Positions 1-9,090 are shown, counted from the stretch's first letter. The stretch is DNA of 64,000 nucleotides from an uncultured Muribaculaceae bacterium (GCA_947625935.1 CANQQE010000001.1:124001-188000), one strand, 5' to 3'. Notes: generated from the sequence alone by a model not told the origin. Numbers and translations: made by a program.

Positions 1-362
1 AAATCGTAAATTTCTGTGGTGGTGCCTATGGTACTTCTTGGGTTACGGTTCACAGTTTTTTGCTCGATGGCTATTACGGGGCTGAGTCCGCTAATGTTAT
101 CCACGTCAGGACGTTCCAGTGCGCCAAGCATATTGCGGGCATAGGAGGAAAAAGTCTCGATATATCGGCGTTGACCTTCGGCGAAAATTGTGTCAAATGC
201 CAATGATGATTTACCGCTCCCGCTTAATCCTGTTATGACAGTCAGCCTGTTGTGGGGAATCGTGACATCAATATTCTTTAGATTGTGAACACGGGCGCCT
301 GTTATGGTCAGCGTCTCAAGCTGACGAATTGAGTCATCGGCCATTGTTGATGTATCATCCAT
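1..362 (-). CDS. uvrA: Excinuclease ABC subunit A, N-terminal part (cut by window edge)
   Basis: The first 120 or so residues of UvrA, the ATPase that finds bulky DNA lesions and loads UvrB in nucleotide excision repair; the rest lies beyond the left edge. Reading from the ATG at 362 the protein has the opening [14 protein letters not shown], the Walker A stretch [15 protein letters not shown] and then [15 protein letters not shown] and the [13 protein letters not shown] stretch, all hallmarks of UvrA. An in-frame ATG at 344 (MADDS) is an alternative start. It begins 7 bp after the stop of the lytic transglycosylase gene, so the two are probably co-transcribed. Identity is certain; only the start is open. 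Confidence 0.96.
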   Translation of the reverse strand, partial: MDDTSTMADDSIRQLETLTITGARVHNLKNIDVTIPHNRLTVITGLSGSGKSSLAFDTIFAEGQRRYIETFSSYARNMLGALERPDVDNISGLSPVIAIEQKTVNRNPRSTIGTTTEIYD

Positions 363-369
363 GATCTGT

Positions 370-1341
370 TTACTGGACTACCCAATTTTTATTGTAAACT
401 GTTTTCTTTTGTTTTGAGCGGTAAAGCGAGTCGGATTTGGGGACTTTTACCTGATAGGTCTTTCCCGATTTGTTTGGGAGCGATTTAGCTCTTATCCAGG
501 GATTCATTTCCCTAAGTTGATAGTAGTTAATCCCCTTGCTTTTTGCCCATGTCGGCCAGTCCTCGACGGGTCCGCTCACTTCCTCGATGCTGTATTCTAT
601 CGGTTGGTAGAGCTGATGGCGGTCAAGTCTGAACCCGTAGGCAGCCGGATGTTCCATTATTAATTTGGCTGCGAGAATACGGAACATATACCGTGAGGTC
701 TCATCCACAAGATATAGGTCGAACGCCGATGACGACAGTTGTTTTGATAGTTCTGATGATATGCGGCCCATTCCCCCGTTGTACGATGCGGCGACCGACT
801 CCCAGTTACCATATTTTTGATAGGCAGTCTTGAGATAACGGCAGGCAGCTTCAGTGGCTTTCTCGGTGTTATATCGCTCATCGACCCACTCATTCACCTC
901 CAATCCGTATTGCTTGCCAGTCTCCGGCATGAATTGCCATAATCCGGCGGCTTTGGCTCCTGAGTAAGCTCTTGGATTGAGAGTGCTTTCTATACAAGCG
1001 AGATAAAGCATATCCAAAGGGACACCGTTTTTTTTAAGTATTGGGGCGAGTTCAGGGAAATATCTGTTGGCTCGCTTGAGCATCAGCAGGGTGTTTCCGT
1101 GGGTGTATGTCATGCTTGTCAGTTCCCGGTCGAGTCGTTCAAACATATCAATGCGGTCGAGATTTATTTTTTGTCCCGCAAATTCCATGCTCAAAGGGAC
1201 ATCGGGGTTTTCGACAACAGAGAATATTGAGTTATTCCCTCGAGGAGGAACGTTGGATGAAGCTTGTATCGTATTATAGCCGCAAGCGAGCGTCAGCATG
1301 ACGGCTGCGATATATTTTGAAGAATTAGACAATTGAATCAT
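370..1341 (-). CDS. Lytic transglycosylase, MltD-like SLT domain
   Basis: Predicted murein lytic transglycosylase, cleaving the MurNAc-GlcNAc bond in the cell envelope. The SLT fold runs over roughly residues 105-220, with the catalytic Glu in [11 protein letters not shown], then [20 protein letters not shown] and the SYNGGMGRI motif typical of family 1. The open frame extends upstream to 1440 but that stretch lies inside the preceding gene; I chose the ATG at 1341, which gives a hydrophobic leader ending LTLAC. This fits the loose PROSITE lipobox pattern, so it may be a lipoprotein or simply Sec-secreted. The C-terminus has a short LysM-like stretch ([13 protein letters not shown]...YQVKVPKSD) instead of several full LysM repeats. 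It lies between a T9SS-type protein and uvrA in one minus-strand run. Confidence 0.9.
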   Translation of the reverse strand: MIQLSNSSKYIAAVMLTLACGYNTIQASSNVPPRGNNSIFSVVENPDVPLSMEFAGQKINLDRIDMFERLDRELTSMTYTHGNTLLMLKRANRYFPELAPILKKNGVPLDMLYLACIESTLNPRAYSGAKAAGLWQFMPETGKQYGLEVNEWVDERYNTEKATEAACRYLKTAYQKYGNWESVAASYNGGMGRISSELSKQLSSSAFDLYLVDETSRYMFRILAAKLIMEHPAAYGFRLDRHQLYQPIEYSIEEVSGPVEDWPTWAKSKGINYYQLREMNPWIRAKSLPNKSGKTYQVKVPKSDSLYRSKQKKTVYNKNWVVQ

Positions 1342-1363
1342 GAATAATATGGTTTTAATAAAG

Positions 1364-2710
1364 TTAATCAGTGGGTTGGGAATCTTCTTCTGACGATGAA
1401 AAATTACCCTTAGCCTTAATAACGTTAATATCCCCTCCAAGGTTGTATTGCTTTCCGTCAGAGCCGGTGGCCTTTATAACATAATAATACACACCTGAAG
1501 GGACGATTTTGCCTTTATATTTGCCATCCCATCCTTGCGACGGATCGTTAAATGAGGTTAATTTTACGCCCCATCTGTTGAATATATGGCATTCAAAATC
1601 AATGATTGATCTGTAGCTGACCTTCCACTCATCGTTCACTCCTTCCGAAGCTCCGGGCGAGAATGCGTTCGGACATTCGAGTCTCGATGCGCCGATAAAC
1701 ACTTCATATGTTTCTCCGATATATTCACAATTGCCGGCTGCGTTGTTGGCTGTAAAACGGACGTAGGTTGTGCCTTCATCCGTGAATGTGTAGGTGACTT
1801 CGTTTTCGTTGTAGCGTGTTGTTATATCGTTAAACTCCGGGTCATATGAGAATTGCCATTCTTTGAATATAGCGGCATCGGTTGTCGCGGCTGAGAAAGT
1901 TATTTCAGCAGGAGCCGAGCCACCCATCTGTGATCCTTCCTCTTTCTTTTCATTGTCATTGTCGCGCTCGGTTTGCGACGCGCGGGTTTCCGCTGATACA
2001 GAGATGGTATTGAAGATGGGGCTGACTGCTTCCTGCGGCATTCCCCATTGTTTCAAAAATATGTCGCCCGAAAGGGTAAAATCGGTGTCGCATAGCGGTG
2101 CCTGGGTGTGGATAGTAGCAGGAAGATGTGACAATGATTTTATTTCTGTTTTTTGAACATAGCTCTCATTGTCAGAGCTGTATTCAAGCGTGGTGTATGT
2201 TAGTTGAATCTCACGGTCAAGTTCTTTAGGCACGCCGGTAATGGAATAGTAAATGATTTTATCGCCTGATCCCGATGGAATGAGGGCGGTCATGTCACAT
2301 TCTTGCTCTGTCGGAATGTCGAGCCCTGTTATGTTGAAATGGTGACGGGAGTAATCCACAACCCAGAAGTAGGTTCTTGTCGTGCCCTCCTCTATGATAT
2401 AGCCCATATCGCCTGTCCCGGTTAACTGATAGCTGTAATTACGTCCTGCTTTGTTCACGCCACTCACCTCCTCAGCGTAACCACCGCCTAGATTGCTGTA
2501 CCTGTACCAGGTTACTTTTGCGTCCGACGTTGCAGTGTATTGGGCTGTGACACCGTTCAGGTTGTAGATGACGTACACTGAGTTCAAACCGGTTGATGAC
2601 TCGGGGGAGACAGTGATGACATCGTGTGAAACGCCATTGAAACTAATCGCTGCGGTCAGCGATGCGTATGATGCTGAAGCTATGACAATGACAAGAAGGG
2701 CCTTTTTCAT
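1364..2710 (-). CDS. Secreted protein with C-terminal gliding-motility (CHU_C) domain
   Basis: A 448-residue exported protein of unknown function. It has a Sec signal (MKKALLVIVIASASYASLTAA). Residues of about 350-435 match the gliding-motility-associated C-terminal domain: CPNAFSPGASEGVNDEW, then FNRWGVKL, GWDGKYKGK and VPSGVYYYVIKATG. In other Bacteroidetes this domain is the type B sorting signal of the type IX secretion system. After the usual end of the domain there is an extra acidic tail of about 16 residues (KGNFSSSEEDSQPTD). The middle contains no enzyme motif I recognise; an Ig-like or PKD-like segment around 255-345 (TFSAATTDAAIFKEWQF) is likely. The stop lies 22 bp before the transglycosylase ATG. 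Confidence 0.85.
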   Translation of the reverse strand: MKKALLVIVIASASYASLTAAISFNGVSHDVITVSPESSTGLNSVYVIYNLNGVTAQYTATSDAKVTWYRYSNLGGGYAEEVSGVNKAGRNYSYQLTGTGDMGYIIEEGTTRTYFWVVDYSRHHFNITGLDIPTEQECDMTALIPSGSGDKIIYYSITGVPKELDREIQLTYTTLEYSSDNESYVQKTEIKSLSHLPATIHTQAPLCDTDFTLSGDIFLKQWGMPQEAVSPIFNTISVSAETRASQTERDNDNEKKEEGSQMGGSAPAEITFSAATTDAAIFKEWQFSYDPEFNDITTRYNENEVTYTFTDEGTTYVRFTANNAAGNCEYIGETYEVFIGASRLECPNAFSPGASEGVNDEWKVSYRSIIDFECHIFNRWGVKLTSFNDPSQGWDGKYKGKIVPSGVYYYVIKATGSDGKQYNLGGDINVIKAKGNFSSSEEDSQPTD

Positions 2711-2745
2711 ATGTGAAGGGGATATGCTAATCCTGATTTAAACTA

Positions 2746-2753
2746 CAAATTTA
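2746..2753 (-). promoter_or_regulatory. Candidate -7 element for the CHU_C gene
   Basis: TAAATTTG on the minus strand fits the Bacteroidetes -7 consensus TAnnTTTG and lies 36 bp before the ATG at 2710. I see no clear TTTG at the -33 distance, so the call rests on one box. Confidence 0.4.
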
Positions 2754-2807
2754 ATAAAAAACGGACATAAAAGAGGTTATAGTGTGCGATATGTGGGCAA
2801 ATCCTGT

Positions 2808-2815
2808 TAACTTTG
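2808..2815 (+). promoter_or_regulatory. Candidate -7 element for the GT4 gene
   Basis: TAACTTTG matches the Bacteroidetes -7 consensus and lies 25 bp before the ATG at 2840. It covers the TTG at 2813 that would extend the frame upstream, which argues for 2840 as the real start. Confidence 0.55.
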
Positions 2816-2839
2816 CTGAAAATCAAATTCTATTCGCTT

Positions 2840-4021
2840 ATGGCGGCTAACGACAAGCCGAAACTCTTACATATTAATACAGTGGCCGATCAGTGCAACT
2901 CGGTTGGTGCGATAATGGGTTCTATAGTTTCCCGTGCCAAAGCTGCCGGATTCGATGCCCGCATTGGTGCAGGCCGCGGTGATGTGTCGTCGGTTGATTT
3001 TCCGATTGGAAGCGTTATGTCGGTAATGGCCCATGTTGCGGCAAGCCGCATGAATGACTGTGAAGGATGGTGGTCAAAACGAGCGACGGTCAAATTCTTG
3101 GAAGCGGTTGATGAGTGGGGTCCCGACATCGTACATCTCCATAACGTGCATGGCCATTATATCAATATACCAACGTTGTTTGATTGGCTTGAAACCCGAA
3201 AATTGCCAGTGGTTCTGACATTGCATGATTGCTGGTGGCTGACAGGGCACTGCTCGTTTTACAGCCATCTCGATTGTTCTCCTCTTGACGGCTGTGTTGA
3301 TTGCCGTCATCATGGAGATGAGTACCCCATCAGTTTCAGGAGCCGTTCTGTCCGTAATTTTCGTCTGAAACATGAACTTTTGAACCGTCGGGGGTTGAAG
3401 TTAAATATCGTGGTGCCGTCGCGGTGGACAGCCGACAGGCTTAACGATTCAGGCTTAGGTCACCACCTTGTCAGTGTCATTCCCCACGGCATAGAGATTG
3501 ATGAGTTTTCATCGTGTCATATGGACGAAAGCCATGAAATGGTATTGGCGGTTGCCGCACGTTGGGAAAAGCGAAAAAACCTTGAGGCGGTCAATAATCT
3601 TGCCGAATCAGGACTTTGTAAAGCTCCAATTATGGTAGTTGGACATCTCATGGGACAGACTCTCCATGAAAATATCACTTATCATCCACAGATTGACTCA
3701 CGCGACCATTTGGTTGGGTTATACTCCAAGGCGTCAGTATTACTCAATCCCTCTATTTCCGAAACGTTCGGGTTGACGGCTCTTGAAGCTATGGCGGCAG
3801 GTACGCCTGTGGTAGTCAATGCCGACAGTGCCATTAACGAGATAGTGACTCCTGAATGTGGAATAGCTACCGATGTCAACGACACCATTAATCTCGCCAA
3901 GATTGTGAATGAGATTATGGTAAAAAGAGACGAGTTTAACCCTAAGGCAGTCGCTGCTCGCTATACATCGACCCTCATGTCTGAAAAATACATGGATTTA
4001 TACCGCTCTCTTATTGGTTGA
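2840..4021 (+). CDS. Glycosyltransferase family 4
   Basis: Cytosolic GT-B glycosyltransferase of about 393 residues, probably adding a sugar to a surface polysaccharide or lipid-linked glycan. The N-terminal Rossmann half contains the Bacteroidetes-type block HDCWWLTGHCSFY followed by a Cys-rich C..GCVDC loop. The C-terminal donor-binding half has SETFGLTALEAMAAGTPVV near residues 305-325, with the E-x7-E pair of retaining GT4 enzymes. Donor and acceptor cannot be read from sequence. It is a lone gene rather than part of a polysaccharide cluster, with its own promoter and a shared terminator with convergent rpsP. I rejected the upstream TTG at 2813 because it overlaps the promoter. Confidence 0.88.
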   Translation: MAANDKPKLLHINTVADQCNSVGAIMGSIVSRAKAAGFDARIGAGRGDVSSVDFPIGSVMSVMAHVAASRMNDCEGWWSKRATVKFLEAVDEWGPDIVHLHNVHGHYINIPTLFDWLETRKLPVVLTLHDCWWLTGHCSFYSHLDCSPLDGCVDCRHHGDEYPISFRSRSVRNFRLKHELLNRRGLKLNIVVPSRWTADRLNDSGLGHHLVSVIPHGIEIDEFSSCHMDESHEMVLAVAARWEKRKNLEAVNNLAESGLCKAPIMVVGHLMGQTLHENITYHPQIDSRDHLVGLYSKASVLLNPSISETFGLTALEAMAAGTPVVVNADSAINEIVTPECGIATDVNDTINLAKIVNEIMVKRDEFNPKAVAARYTSTLMSEKYMDLYRSLIG

Positions 4022-4054
4022 TTGTTCTGATGTATATTATAAGAAATAAGAAAG

Positions 4055-4083
4055 GGGTCGATAATCTCAGTGACTATCGACCC
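4055..4083. terminator. Bidirectional terminator between GT4 and rpsP
   Basis: A perfect 9-bp inverted repeat, GGGTCGATA at 4055-4063 with TATCGACCC at 4075-4083. The outer flanks (AATAAGAAAG on the left, TCTCTTATT on the right) nearly extend the pairing and give pyrimidine-rich runs in both directions. It lies between two convergent genes. Confidence 0.8.
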
Positions 4084-4116
4084 TCTCTTATTGATTAGTT
4101 TTAAGCTGCGTAATGA

Positions 4117-4665
4117 TTATTCTGCGGCTTCGGGAGCTGTCGCTTCTTCGGCTGCGGTTTCCTCAGCCTTTGCTGCTGCTTCGGCTTCTGCTTTTGCTGC
4201 TGCGATTTCAGCTTTCTTCTTGGCTACTTCCTCAGCTTTAGCCTTGTTCTTTGCCTGCTCATCGGCGAGACGTTCTTTAGCGGCTACAGCCTTCTTGTCG
4301 GCCATAGATGCTTTCATAGCGTCTACCGCTGCTTGTTTCTTGCTTTTCCAAGCATCGAAACGACGCTGAGCTTCAGCTTCATCAAATGCGCCTTTTTTCA
4401 CGCCACCCATAAGGTGCTTCATCAGAAGGACACCTTCGTTTGAGAGGATGGTGCGTACGGTGTCGGTGGGTTGTGCGCCGACGTTCAACCAATACAAAGC
4501 CCGCTCGAAGTTAAGAGTAATTGTAGCAGGATTAGTGTTCGGATTATAAGAACCTATCCTTTCAATAAATCTACCATCTCGTGGTGCCCTGCTATCGGCG
4601 ATAACAATAGGATAAAACGCATAGTTTTTGCGACCATGACGTTGTAATCTGATTTTTGTTGCCAT
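4117..4665 (-). CDS. rpsP: 30S ribosomal protein S16 with long charged tail
   Basis: Small-subunit ribosomal protein S16. The first 85 residues are the S16 core ([42 protein letters not shown], split here by its motifs [20 protein letters not shown] and IGSYNPN). The remaining half of the 182-residue chain is an Ala/Lys/Glu-rich helical extension ending [10 protein letters not shown], which most bacteria (80-90 residues) lack but which is usual in Bacteroidetes. The gene is monocistronic with a strong promoter upstream and a terminator downstream. Confidence 0.97.
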   Translation of the reverse strand: MATKIRLQRHGRKNYAFYPIVIADSRAPRDGRFIERIGSYNPNTNPATITLNFERALYWLNVGAQPTDTVRTILSNEGVLLMKHLMGGVKKGAFDEAEAQRRFDAWKSKKQAAVDAMKASMADKKAVAAKERLADEQAKNKAKAEEVAKKKAEIAAAKAEAEAAAKAEETAAEEATAPEAAE

Positions 4666-4708
4666 TAAATAGTTTAATTAAATTTGGTTTTGTATTGTTT
4701 AGCGACCG

Positions 4709-4740
4709 CAAAGGTACGGCTTTCCTCTGACATTTCCAAA
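4709..4740 (-). promoter_or_regulatory. rpsP promoter
   Basis: On the minus strand TTTG (4740-4737) is followed after about 20 bp by TACCTTTG (4716-4709), a full -33/-7 pair of the Bacteroidetes primary sigma factor. The 5' leader to the ATG at 4665 is about 40 nt and A/T-rich. Confidence 0.75.
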
Positions 4741-4775
4741 TTAATTTAATGGCGAATCTTGCGATTTTCATTTAT

Positions 4776-5471
4776 CTACTGTGAGTCTACTGTGAGCATA
4801 TAGCCGAATCCGCGCTGATTAATGATAAAGATTGCGGAGTCTTGGCGGAGCAAACGACGCAGTTTATGAATATAACCGTGTAGGGAGTTGCGGTTGCTGG
4901 GGTCATCACGTTGCCATACGGCAATCATCAGCTCGGAAGCATCGACAGTTTTGCCGATGTTCACGGAGAGCCGTTCAAGTATCTTTGACTCGAAGTGTGA
5001 CAATTCTGTTGATTTATTCTCATACGAAAGAGTCTGGGTTGTCACATTGAACGTGTAGGCACCTATCTGATATTTCACATCCTTTTGCCGGTTTACACCG
5101 TATCTTTTCAGAAGGGATTTGATTCTCACTATCAGTTCGCGGAGCTCAAATGGCTTTTTCAAGTAATCGTTGGCTCCGATTTCAAAACCCTCCTCCACAT
5201 CGTCAATCGTGCTTTTGGCAGTCAGGAAAAGCAATGGAACCTCGGGAGACATTTTCCTTATCCCCTTGGCCATCATGAATCCGTCCATGCGTGGCATCAT
5301 CACATCGGCGACAATAATATCGGCACCTTCAGACCGGTATTTATCCAGTCCTTCCACACCGTCGGCCGCAGTAATTACGTCATAGCCGAGACTGCGCAGC
5401 GTATCTGCGACAATCAGAGTGAGGTCAGCCTCATCTTCTACAATGAGCACCTTATTTCTCATTCCTGCCAT
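4776..5471 (-). CDS. Response regulator, OmpR/PhoB type, RprY-like
   Basis: DNA-binding response regulator (231 residues). The receiver domain occupies about residues 5-120, with acidic pocket VEDEAD, phosphoacceptor Asp in IIVADVMMPRMDG, conserved Thr in LFLTAKS and Lys in YLKKPFE. The C-terminal winged helix (about 135-228) ends with the RGFGYML turn typical of the family. It overlaps the 3' end of the sensor kinase gene by 20 bp, so it is translated with it; the ATG at 5462 (MRNKV) is an alternative start. Sequence and order resemble RprX/RprY of Bacteroides fragilis. A tandem repeat 60 bp upstream of the kinase gene may be its binding site. Confidence 0.9.
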   Translation of the reverse strand: MAGMRNKVLIVEDEADLTLIVADTLRSLGYDVITAADGVEGLDKYRSEGADIIVADVMMPRMDGFMMAKGIRKMSPEVPLLFLTAKSTIDDVEEGFEIGANDYLKKPFELRELIVRIKSLLKRYGVNRQKDVKYQIGAYTFNVTTQTLSYENKSTELSHFESKILERLSVNIGKTVDASELMIAVWQRDDPSNRNSLHGYIHKLRRLLRQDSAIFIINQRGFGYMLTVDSQ

Positions 5472-6879
5472 ACTTTATTGTGAATACCGAACCTTCTCCC
5501 TCCTTACTCCTGGCCTCAATATCCCATCCCATTTTATCAAGAATACTCTTGACGTAATAAAGCCCTATACCGTAACCGCGAACGTCTTGACGGTTGCCAT
5601 GAGGAACACGGTAAAACTTGTTGAACAGAAAAGGAATTGATTTTTGCGGAATGCCTATCCCGTTGTCTTTTACCGAAATAGCACCATTGTCATTAGAAAC
5701 CGTTATTGTCACGCTATCACCGGAATATTTGATTGCATTGTCAATCAGATTATTCAACACATTGCCGAGGTGTGTCTTGTCTGCCTCGACAGACGCATCG
5801 TCAGACATATTCACGTTGATGACAATCTCTTTCTCCATTCTCATTCGCTGGGCAGTTGCAATTTCCTCCACAAACGGGCGCAAAAGAATTGTTTCGGATT
5901 TGAGTTTCATCGTTTTCCGCCGTTCCATACTCATGGCGAGGATATTCTCCACCAGTTCGCCGAGACGTTTAAGCTGTTTGTTAGCGATCTTGAGGTATGT
6001 CACTTTTTTCTGCGGGTCATTGTCGGTGTCATAATTGAGCAGGGCATCGTTGGCGGAATAGGCGATGGCGATAGGTGTTTTCAGCTCATGCGTCATGTTG
6101 CTGACGAAATCATCCTTCATCTCCTCGATTGTCCGCATCTTCGACACTGTGTGAAGCAGATACCAAAACGCCAATATAAAAGCGACCAAAAGAAGAAATA
6201 CCGTTATTATTACCCCGAGCATCTGTGAGAGTATATGGCGTGTGAGCGGCGTCATATATGCGCGATAATACATATCAGCCTGCGGGTTGAAGCATAATGA
6301 AAAGACATCGTAACCCGACTGTTTTTTAGGCACATGGACATTCCCTCTAATAACATTCCCTTTCGAGTTCACAACTTCAACAGCGAGGAAATCCGGATAG
6401 ATTTTTCGGTCAGCAAGACGTTTTAATAGAATACTATCCATAATCGCCAGATTGAAATCTACGAATGGATCCATGTTTTCGTGCATCTGCTGACTCATCT
6501 CGTTGACCATTTGATTTGTATATGACCTGTCGCGGCGTAACGGGGTTTTATTTACTGTAGTCTTACCATCTTTATTCTCAGATGTTGTGATGAAATTTCC
6601 ATCTGGGTCTTTTACTCCTGACACACCTCCCCGTTGATTTGAATAAATTGAATCACCATTTTCCCCTGCGGCTTTCTTAGCCGCTTCTGCCGCACGATTG
6701 GCCCGGTCAGATCGCTCCCACATATCATCAATGTCAGCATCGGCAATAGCTGTCATCACCTCACGCGCCACATCATCACGAATTGAACTATAAAGACTGA
6801 CAAGGTAATAGACATTGCAGCCGAAAATTACCGCAATGACAATAATAAACATGGTCGATATTGCTTTAAAACGCTTCAT
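5452..6879 (-). CDS. Sensor histidine kinase, RprX-like
   Basis: Inner-membrane sensor kinase of 475 residues. TM1 is at about 8-30, a periplasmic sensor region of about 185 residues follows, and TM2 (VIITVFLLLVAFILAFWYL) is near 220-242. The HisKA motif MTHELKTPIA holds the phosphorylated His; the ATPase domain shows NVLNNLIDNAIKYSG (N box), VKDNGIGIP (G1) and RGYGIGLYYVKSIL (G2). The periplasmic part contains an unusual Ala/Arg-rich then Gly/Asn-rich stretch (about 55-115). First gene of a two-gene operon with the response regulator and divergent from the outer-membrane receptor gene at 7033. Confidence 0.92.
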   Translation of the reverse strand: MKRFKAISTMFIIVIAVIFGCNVYYLVSLYSSIRDDVAREVMTAIADADIDDMWERSDRANRAAEAAKKAAGENGDSIYSNQRGGVSGVKDPDGNFITTSENKDGKTTVNKTPLRRDRSYTNQMVNEMSQQMHENMDPFVDFNLAIMDSILLKRLADRKIYPDFLAVEVVNSKGNVIRGNVHVPKKQSGYDVFSLCFNPQADMYYRAYMTPLTRHILSQMLGVIITVFLLLVAFILAFWYLLHTVSKMRTIEEMKDDFVSNMTHELKTPIAIAYSANDALLNYDTDNDPQKKVTYLKIANKQLKRLGELVENILAMSMERRKTMKLKSETILLRPFVEEIATAQRMRMEKEIVINVNMSDDASVEADKTHLGNVLNNLIDNAIKYSGDSVTITVSNDNGAISVKDNGIGIPQKSIPFLFNKFYRVPHGNRQDVRGYGIGLYYVKSILDKMGWDIEARSKEGEGSVFTIKYGRNEK

Positions 6880-6885
6880 GAAGCG
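6872..6885. repeat. 14-bp perfect palindrome over the rprX start codon
   Basis: CGCTTCATGAAGCG is a perfect palindrome centred on the kinase ATG (6879-6877). It could be an operator or form a hairpin that masks the start codon in the mRNA; chance cannot be excluded. Confidence 0.45.
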
Positions 6886-6930
6886 AAGTTACTAATATTC
6901 CCGCATACAATCGTTTAGGCTCGCTGATAT

Positions 6931-6968
6931 TTAAGACTAAATAAGGGAGCGTTTAAGACTAACTAAGG
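6931..6968. promoter_or_regulatory. Tandem response-regulator-like boxes
   Basis: A 16-nt sequence, TTAAGACTAAATAAGG at 6931-6946, recurs with one mismatch at 6953-6968. The start-to-start distance is 22 bp, two turns of the helix. Each copy holds two TAAG steps about 10 bp apart, so four half-sites face the same way. Such spaced direct repeats are how OmpR/PhoB-family regulators bind. They lie between the two-component genes and the receptor gene, just upstream of the receptor's -33 element. Confidence 0.65.
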
Positions 6969-6975
6969 TTGGAGA

Positions 6976-7008
6976 TTGCAGATGTGGAGCCACACGCCTG
7001 TAATTTTG
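6976..7008 (+). promoter_or_regulatory. Promoter of the receptor gene
   Basis: TTG at 6976-6978 and TAATTTTG at 7001-7008, about 22 bp apart, fit the Bacteroidetes -33/-7 pattern. It lies 25 bp before the ATG at 7033 and directly downstream of the tandem boxes. Confidence 0.6.
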
Positions 7009-7032
7009 CATCAGAAAAAATGACTAAAAGAC

Positions 7033-9090
7033 ATGGATATGAAACAAGCAGTCACATTCATCATTGCCTTGCTCTATGCCTTATACGCTACGGCTCAGAC
7101 GGAAATGCCTGATACTATCTCCGCTCGACAGCTCGATGAGGTTGTAGTCAAAGGCGAAAAACCTCAGGTAAGAGCAGAGGACGGCGTAATGGTCGTTGAC
7201 TTACCTGGAATAGTCAGGGACAAGCCTGTAAATAACATACTCGAAGCTCTTGGCTATCTGCCGGGCGTGATAGATAACAACGGCATGATAGGTCTGGCAG
7301 GTACATCCAGCGTAACCATCATTCTCAATGGCGAACTGACCGATATGCCGCTTCAGAATCTTTATCAGCTTCTTTACACTACTCCGATCGACAGGCTGAA
7401 GAATGTAGAGGTGATGTACTCGGCTCCGGCAAAATATCACGTCAACGGTGCCGTAATCAACGTGGTGCTGAAAACGCCGACGCCTCTCGACGGGCTGCAA
7501 GGACAAGTGAGAGCCGGCTACAATCAGGCACACTATGGGTCGTATGTCGGTGCGCTTGCCGCCACATACGCAGTCAAGGACTGGACGTTCGACCTTGACT
7601 ATGGTATTTCGCGCACCAGATCATGGAGTCGTGAGGAAACATGGTCGAATCATCTCCTCGACGGTCAGCGTACGGTGATTGAGGACGATATGCGCCGCAT
7701 TACCCGAAACCTGAGCAATACTATCTTTGCGTCTGCCTCATGCAAGACATTGAAACTGACCTACAACGGGCAGATCACCTCGAATCAGAAAAGCTTCGGT
7801 CTCTCATCCGGCACTCTCGGCAGTTTCACAAACGACCATAAGATGTTGTCGCCCATCAACTATCATAACATCGCCTTGCGTTATGTCGCTCCTTTCGGCA
7901 TGACAATAGGCGGCGACTACACCTGTTATTCTGAAAACCGTTCCCAGTCTTTGTTTAAGGATACTGATTATCTGCTTGGCTCGGAAAACCGTCAGGACAT
8001 AAACCGATGGCATGTGTATGTCGACCAAGAGCATCAGTTCGGCAAATGGCAGCTTAACTATGGAGTGGAGTATCAGCACTCTAAAGACCACAGTTCGCAA
8101 CACTATGGCATTGTCGGTATGGCCGATAATCCTGATTTCGATGATATTCTCAACGAGGATGTGGCAAGTTTTTACGTCGGCACCCAACGGTCGTTCGACT
8201 GGGGACTGTCATTCAATGCCTCGGCAAAGGGCGAATGTTATCACAACAAATATCAGCACAACTGGAATCTTATCCCTCAGCTTGGAGCCACATATTACAA
8301 AACGCCTAAAAGCATATTCCAACTCAATTTCGACGCCCAGCGCATTTATCCATCATATTGGGAACTGCATGGCGGTACGAGCCACATCAACGACTACTCG
8401 ACAATCATCGGTAATCCAAAGCTGCAATCGTATATCCAATATGACGCACAGTTCAACTATATTCTGAGACAGAAATATGTAGCCACATTGTATTTTCAAT
8501 ATGGTGACAAAGCGACGGTGCAGTTACCTTACCAGTCGCCCGATGCCCTGAATCTGATATATCAGACCATCAACATGAACTACAAACGAGTTGTCGGGCT
8601 TAATCTTCATGCGCCTTTCGGAGCTGGATATATCTGGAACGCCACGGCCACAGCCAATGTGTTCAATCAGCGGGAGAAAGCAGACAATTTCCATGACATC
8701 AGCTTTGACAACAGCAAGTGGATATTCTATGGTTCTCTTACCAATTCATTCAAGTTCAGCCAGAATTGTCCGGTATCCTTGTCGGTTGATTTCAGCTACA
8801 TATCTCCTTCATTGCAAGGTATCGCCGACCTGTCGGCTATATGGAAAATCGACGCCGGAGTAAAATGGCAGTTCGGAAAGAAGCGTTGTTGTGAGCTTGA
8901 TTTGAAAGCGGATGATATATTCAATAAATGGTCACCCACAATGACAATCCGCCATGCAGGTCAGGACTACCGAATGAAAGTTCTCGACATGGCCCGCAAC
9001 CTCAAAATGACATTCATCTGGCGATTCAACGGATTCAAACCCAAAGAGAACAACAATATCGACACGTCACGTTTTGGAACCGGAAAATGA
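7033..9090 (+). CDS. TonB-receptor-like outer-membrane beta-barrel protein
   Basis: Outer-membrane protein of 685 residues: signal peptide (MKQAVTFIIALLYALYATAQ from the second Met), a plug-like domain over about 25-150 (LDEVVVKGEKPQ, NILEALGYLPGV, DRLKNVEVMYSAPAKY) and a C-terminal barrel of the OMP_b-brl_3 / carboxypeptidase-like family. It lacks the N-terminal carboxypeptidase regulatory domain common in relatives and has no SusD partner next to it, so a glycan-uptake role is not supported. The barrel is rich in alternating aromatic strands. Substrate is unknown. Divergence from rprX and the shared tandem boxes suggest control by the RprY-like regulator. Confidence 0.85.
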   Translation: MDMKQAVTFIIALLYALYATAQTEMPDTISARQLDEVVVKGEKPQVRAEDGVMVVDLPGIVRDKPVNNILEALGYLPGVIDNNGMIGLAGTSSVTIILNGELTDMPLQNLYQLLYTTPIDRLKNVEVMYSAPAKYHVNGAVINVVLKTPTPLDGLQGQVRAGYNQAHYGSYVGALAATYAVKDWTFDLDYGISRTRSWSREETWSNHLLDGQRTVIEDDMRRITRNLSNTIFASASCKTLKLTYNGQITSNQKSFGLSSGTLGSFTNDHKMLSPINYHNIALRYVAPFGMTIGGDYTCYSENRSQSLFKDTDYLLGSENRQDINRWHVYVDQEHQFGKWQLNYGVEYQHSKDHSSQHYGIVGMADNPDFDDILNEDVASFYVGTQRSFDWGLSFNASAKGECYHNKYQHNWNLIPQLGATYYKTPKSIFQLNFDAQRIYPSYWELHGGTSHINDYSTIIGNPKLQSYIQYDAQFNYILRQKYVATLYFQYGDKATVQLPYQSPDALNLIYQTINMNYKRVVGLNLHAPFGAGYIWNATATANVFNQREKADNFHDISFDNSKWIFYGSLTNSFKFSQNCPVSLSVDFSYISPSLQGIADLSAIWKIDAGVKWQFGKKRCCELDLKADDIFNKWSPTMTIRHAGQDYRMKVLDMARNLKMTFIWRFNGFKPKENNNIDTSRFGTGK

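Noticed and set aside
1342-1440. 33-residue N-terminal extension of the lytic transglycosylase
   Set aside because: It lies inside the upstream CHU_C gene; the ATG at 1341 gives a proper signal peptide.
4070-4369. Ala-rich plus-strand frame opposite rpsP
   Set aside because: It mirrors the Ala/Lys/Glu codons of the S16 tail on the other strand.
6884-6891. TAACTTCG as the -7 box of the kinase gene
   Set aside because: It is so close to the ATG that the transcript would have no leader, and it is part of the palindrome; left unassigned.
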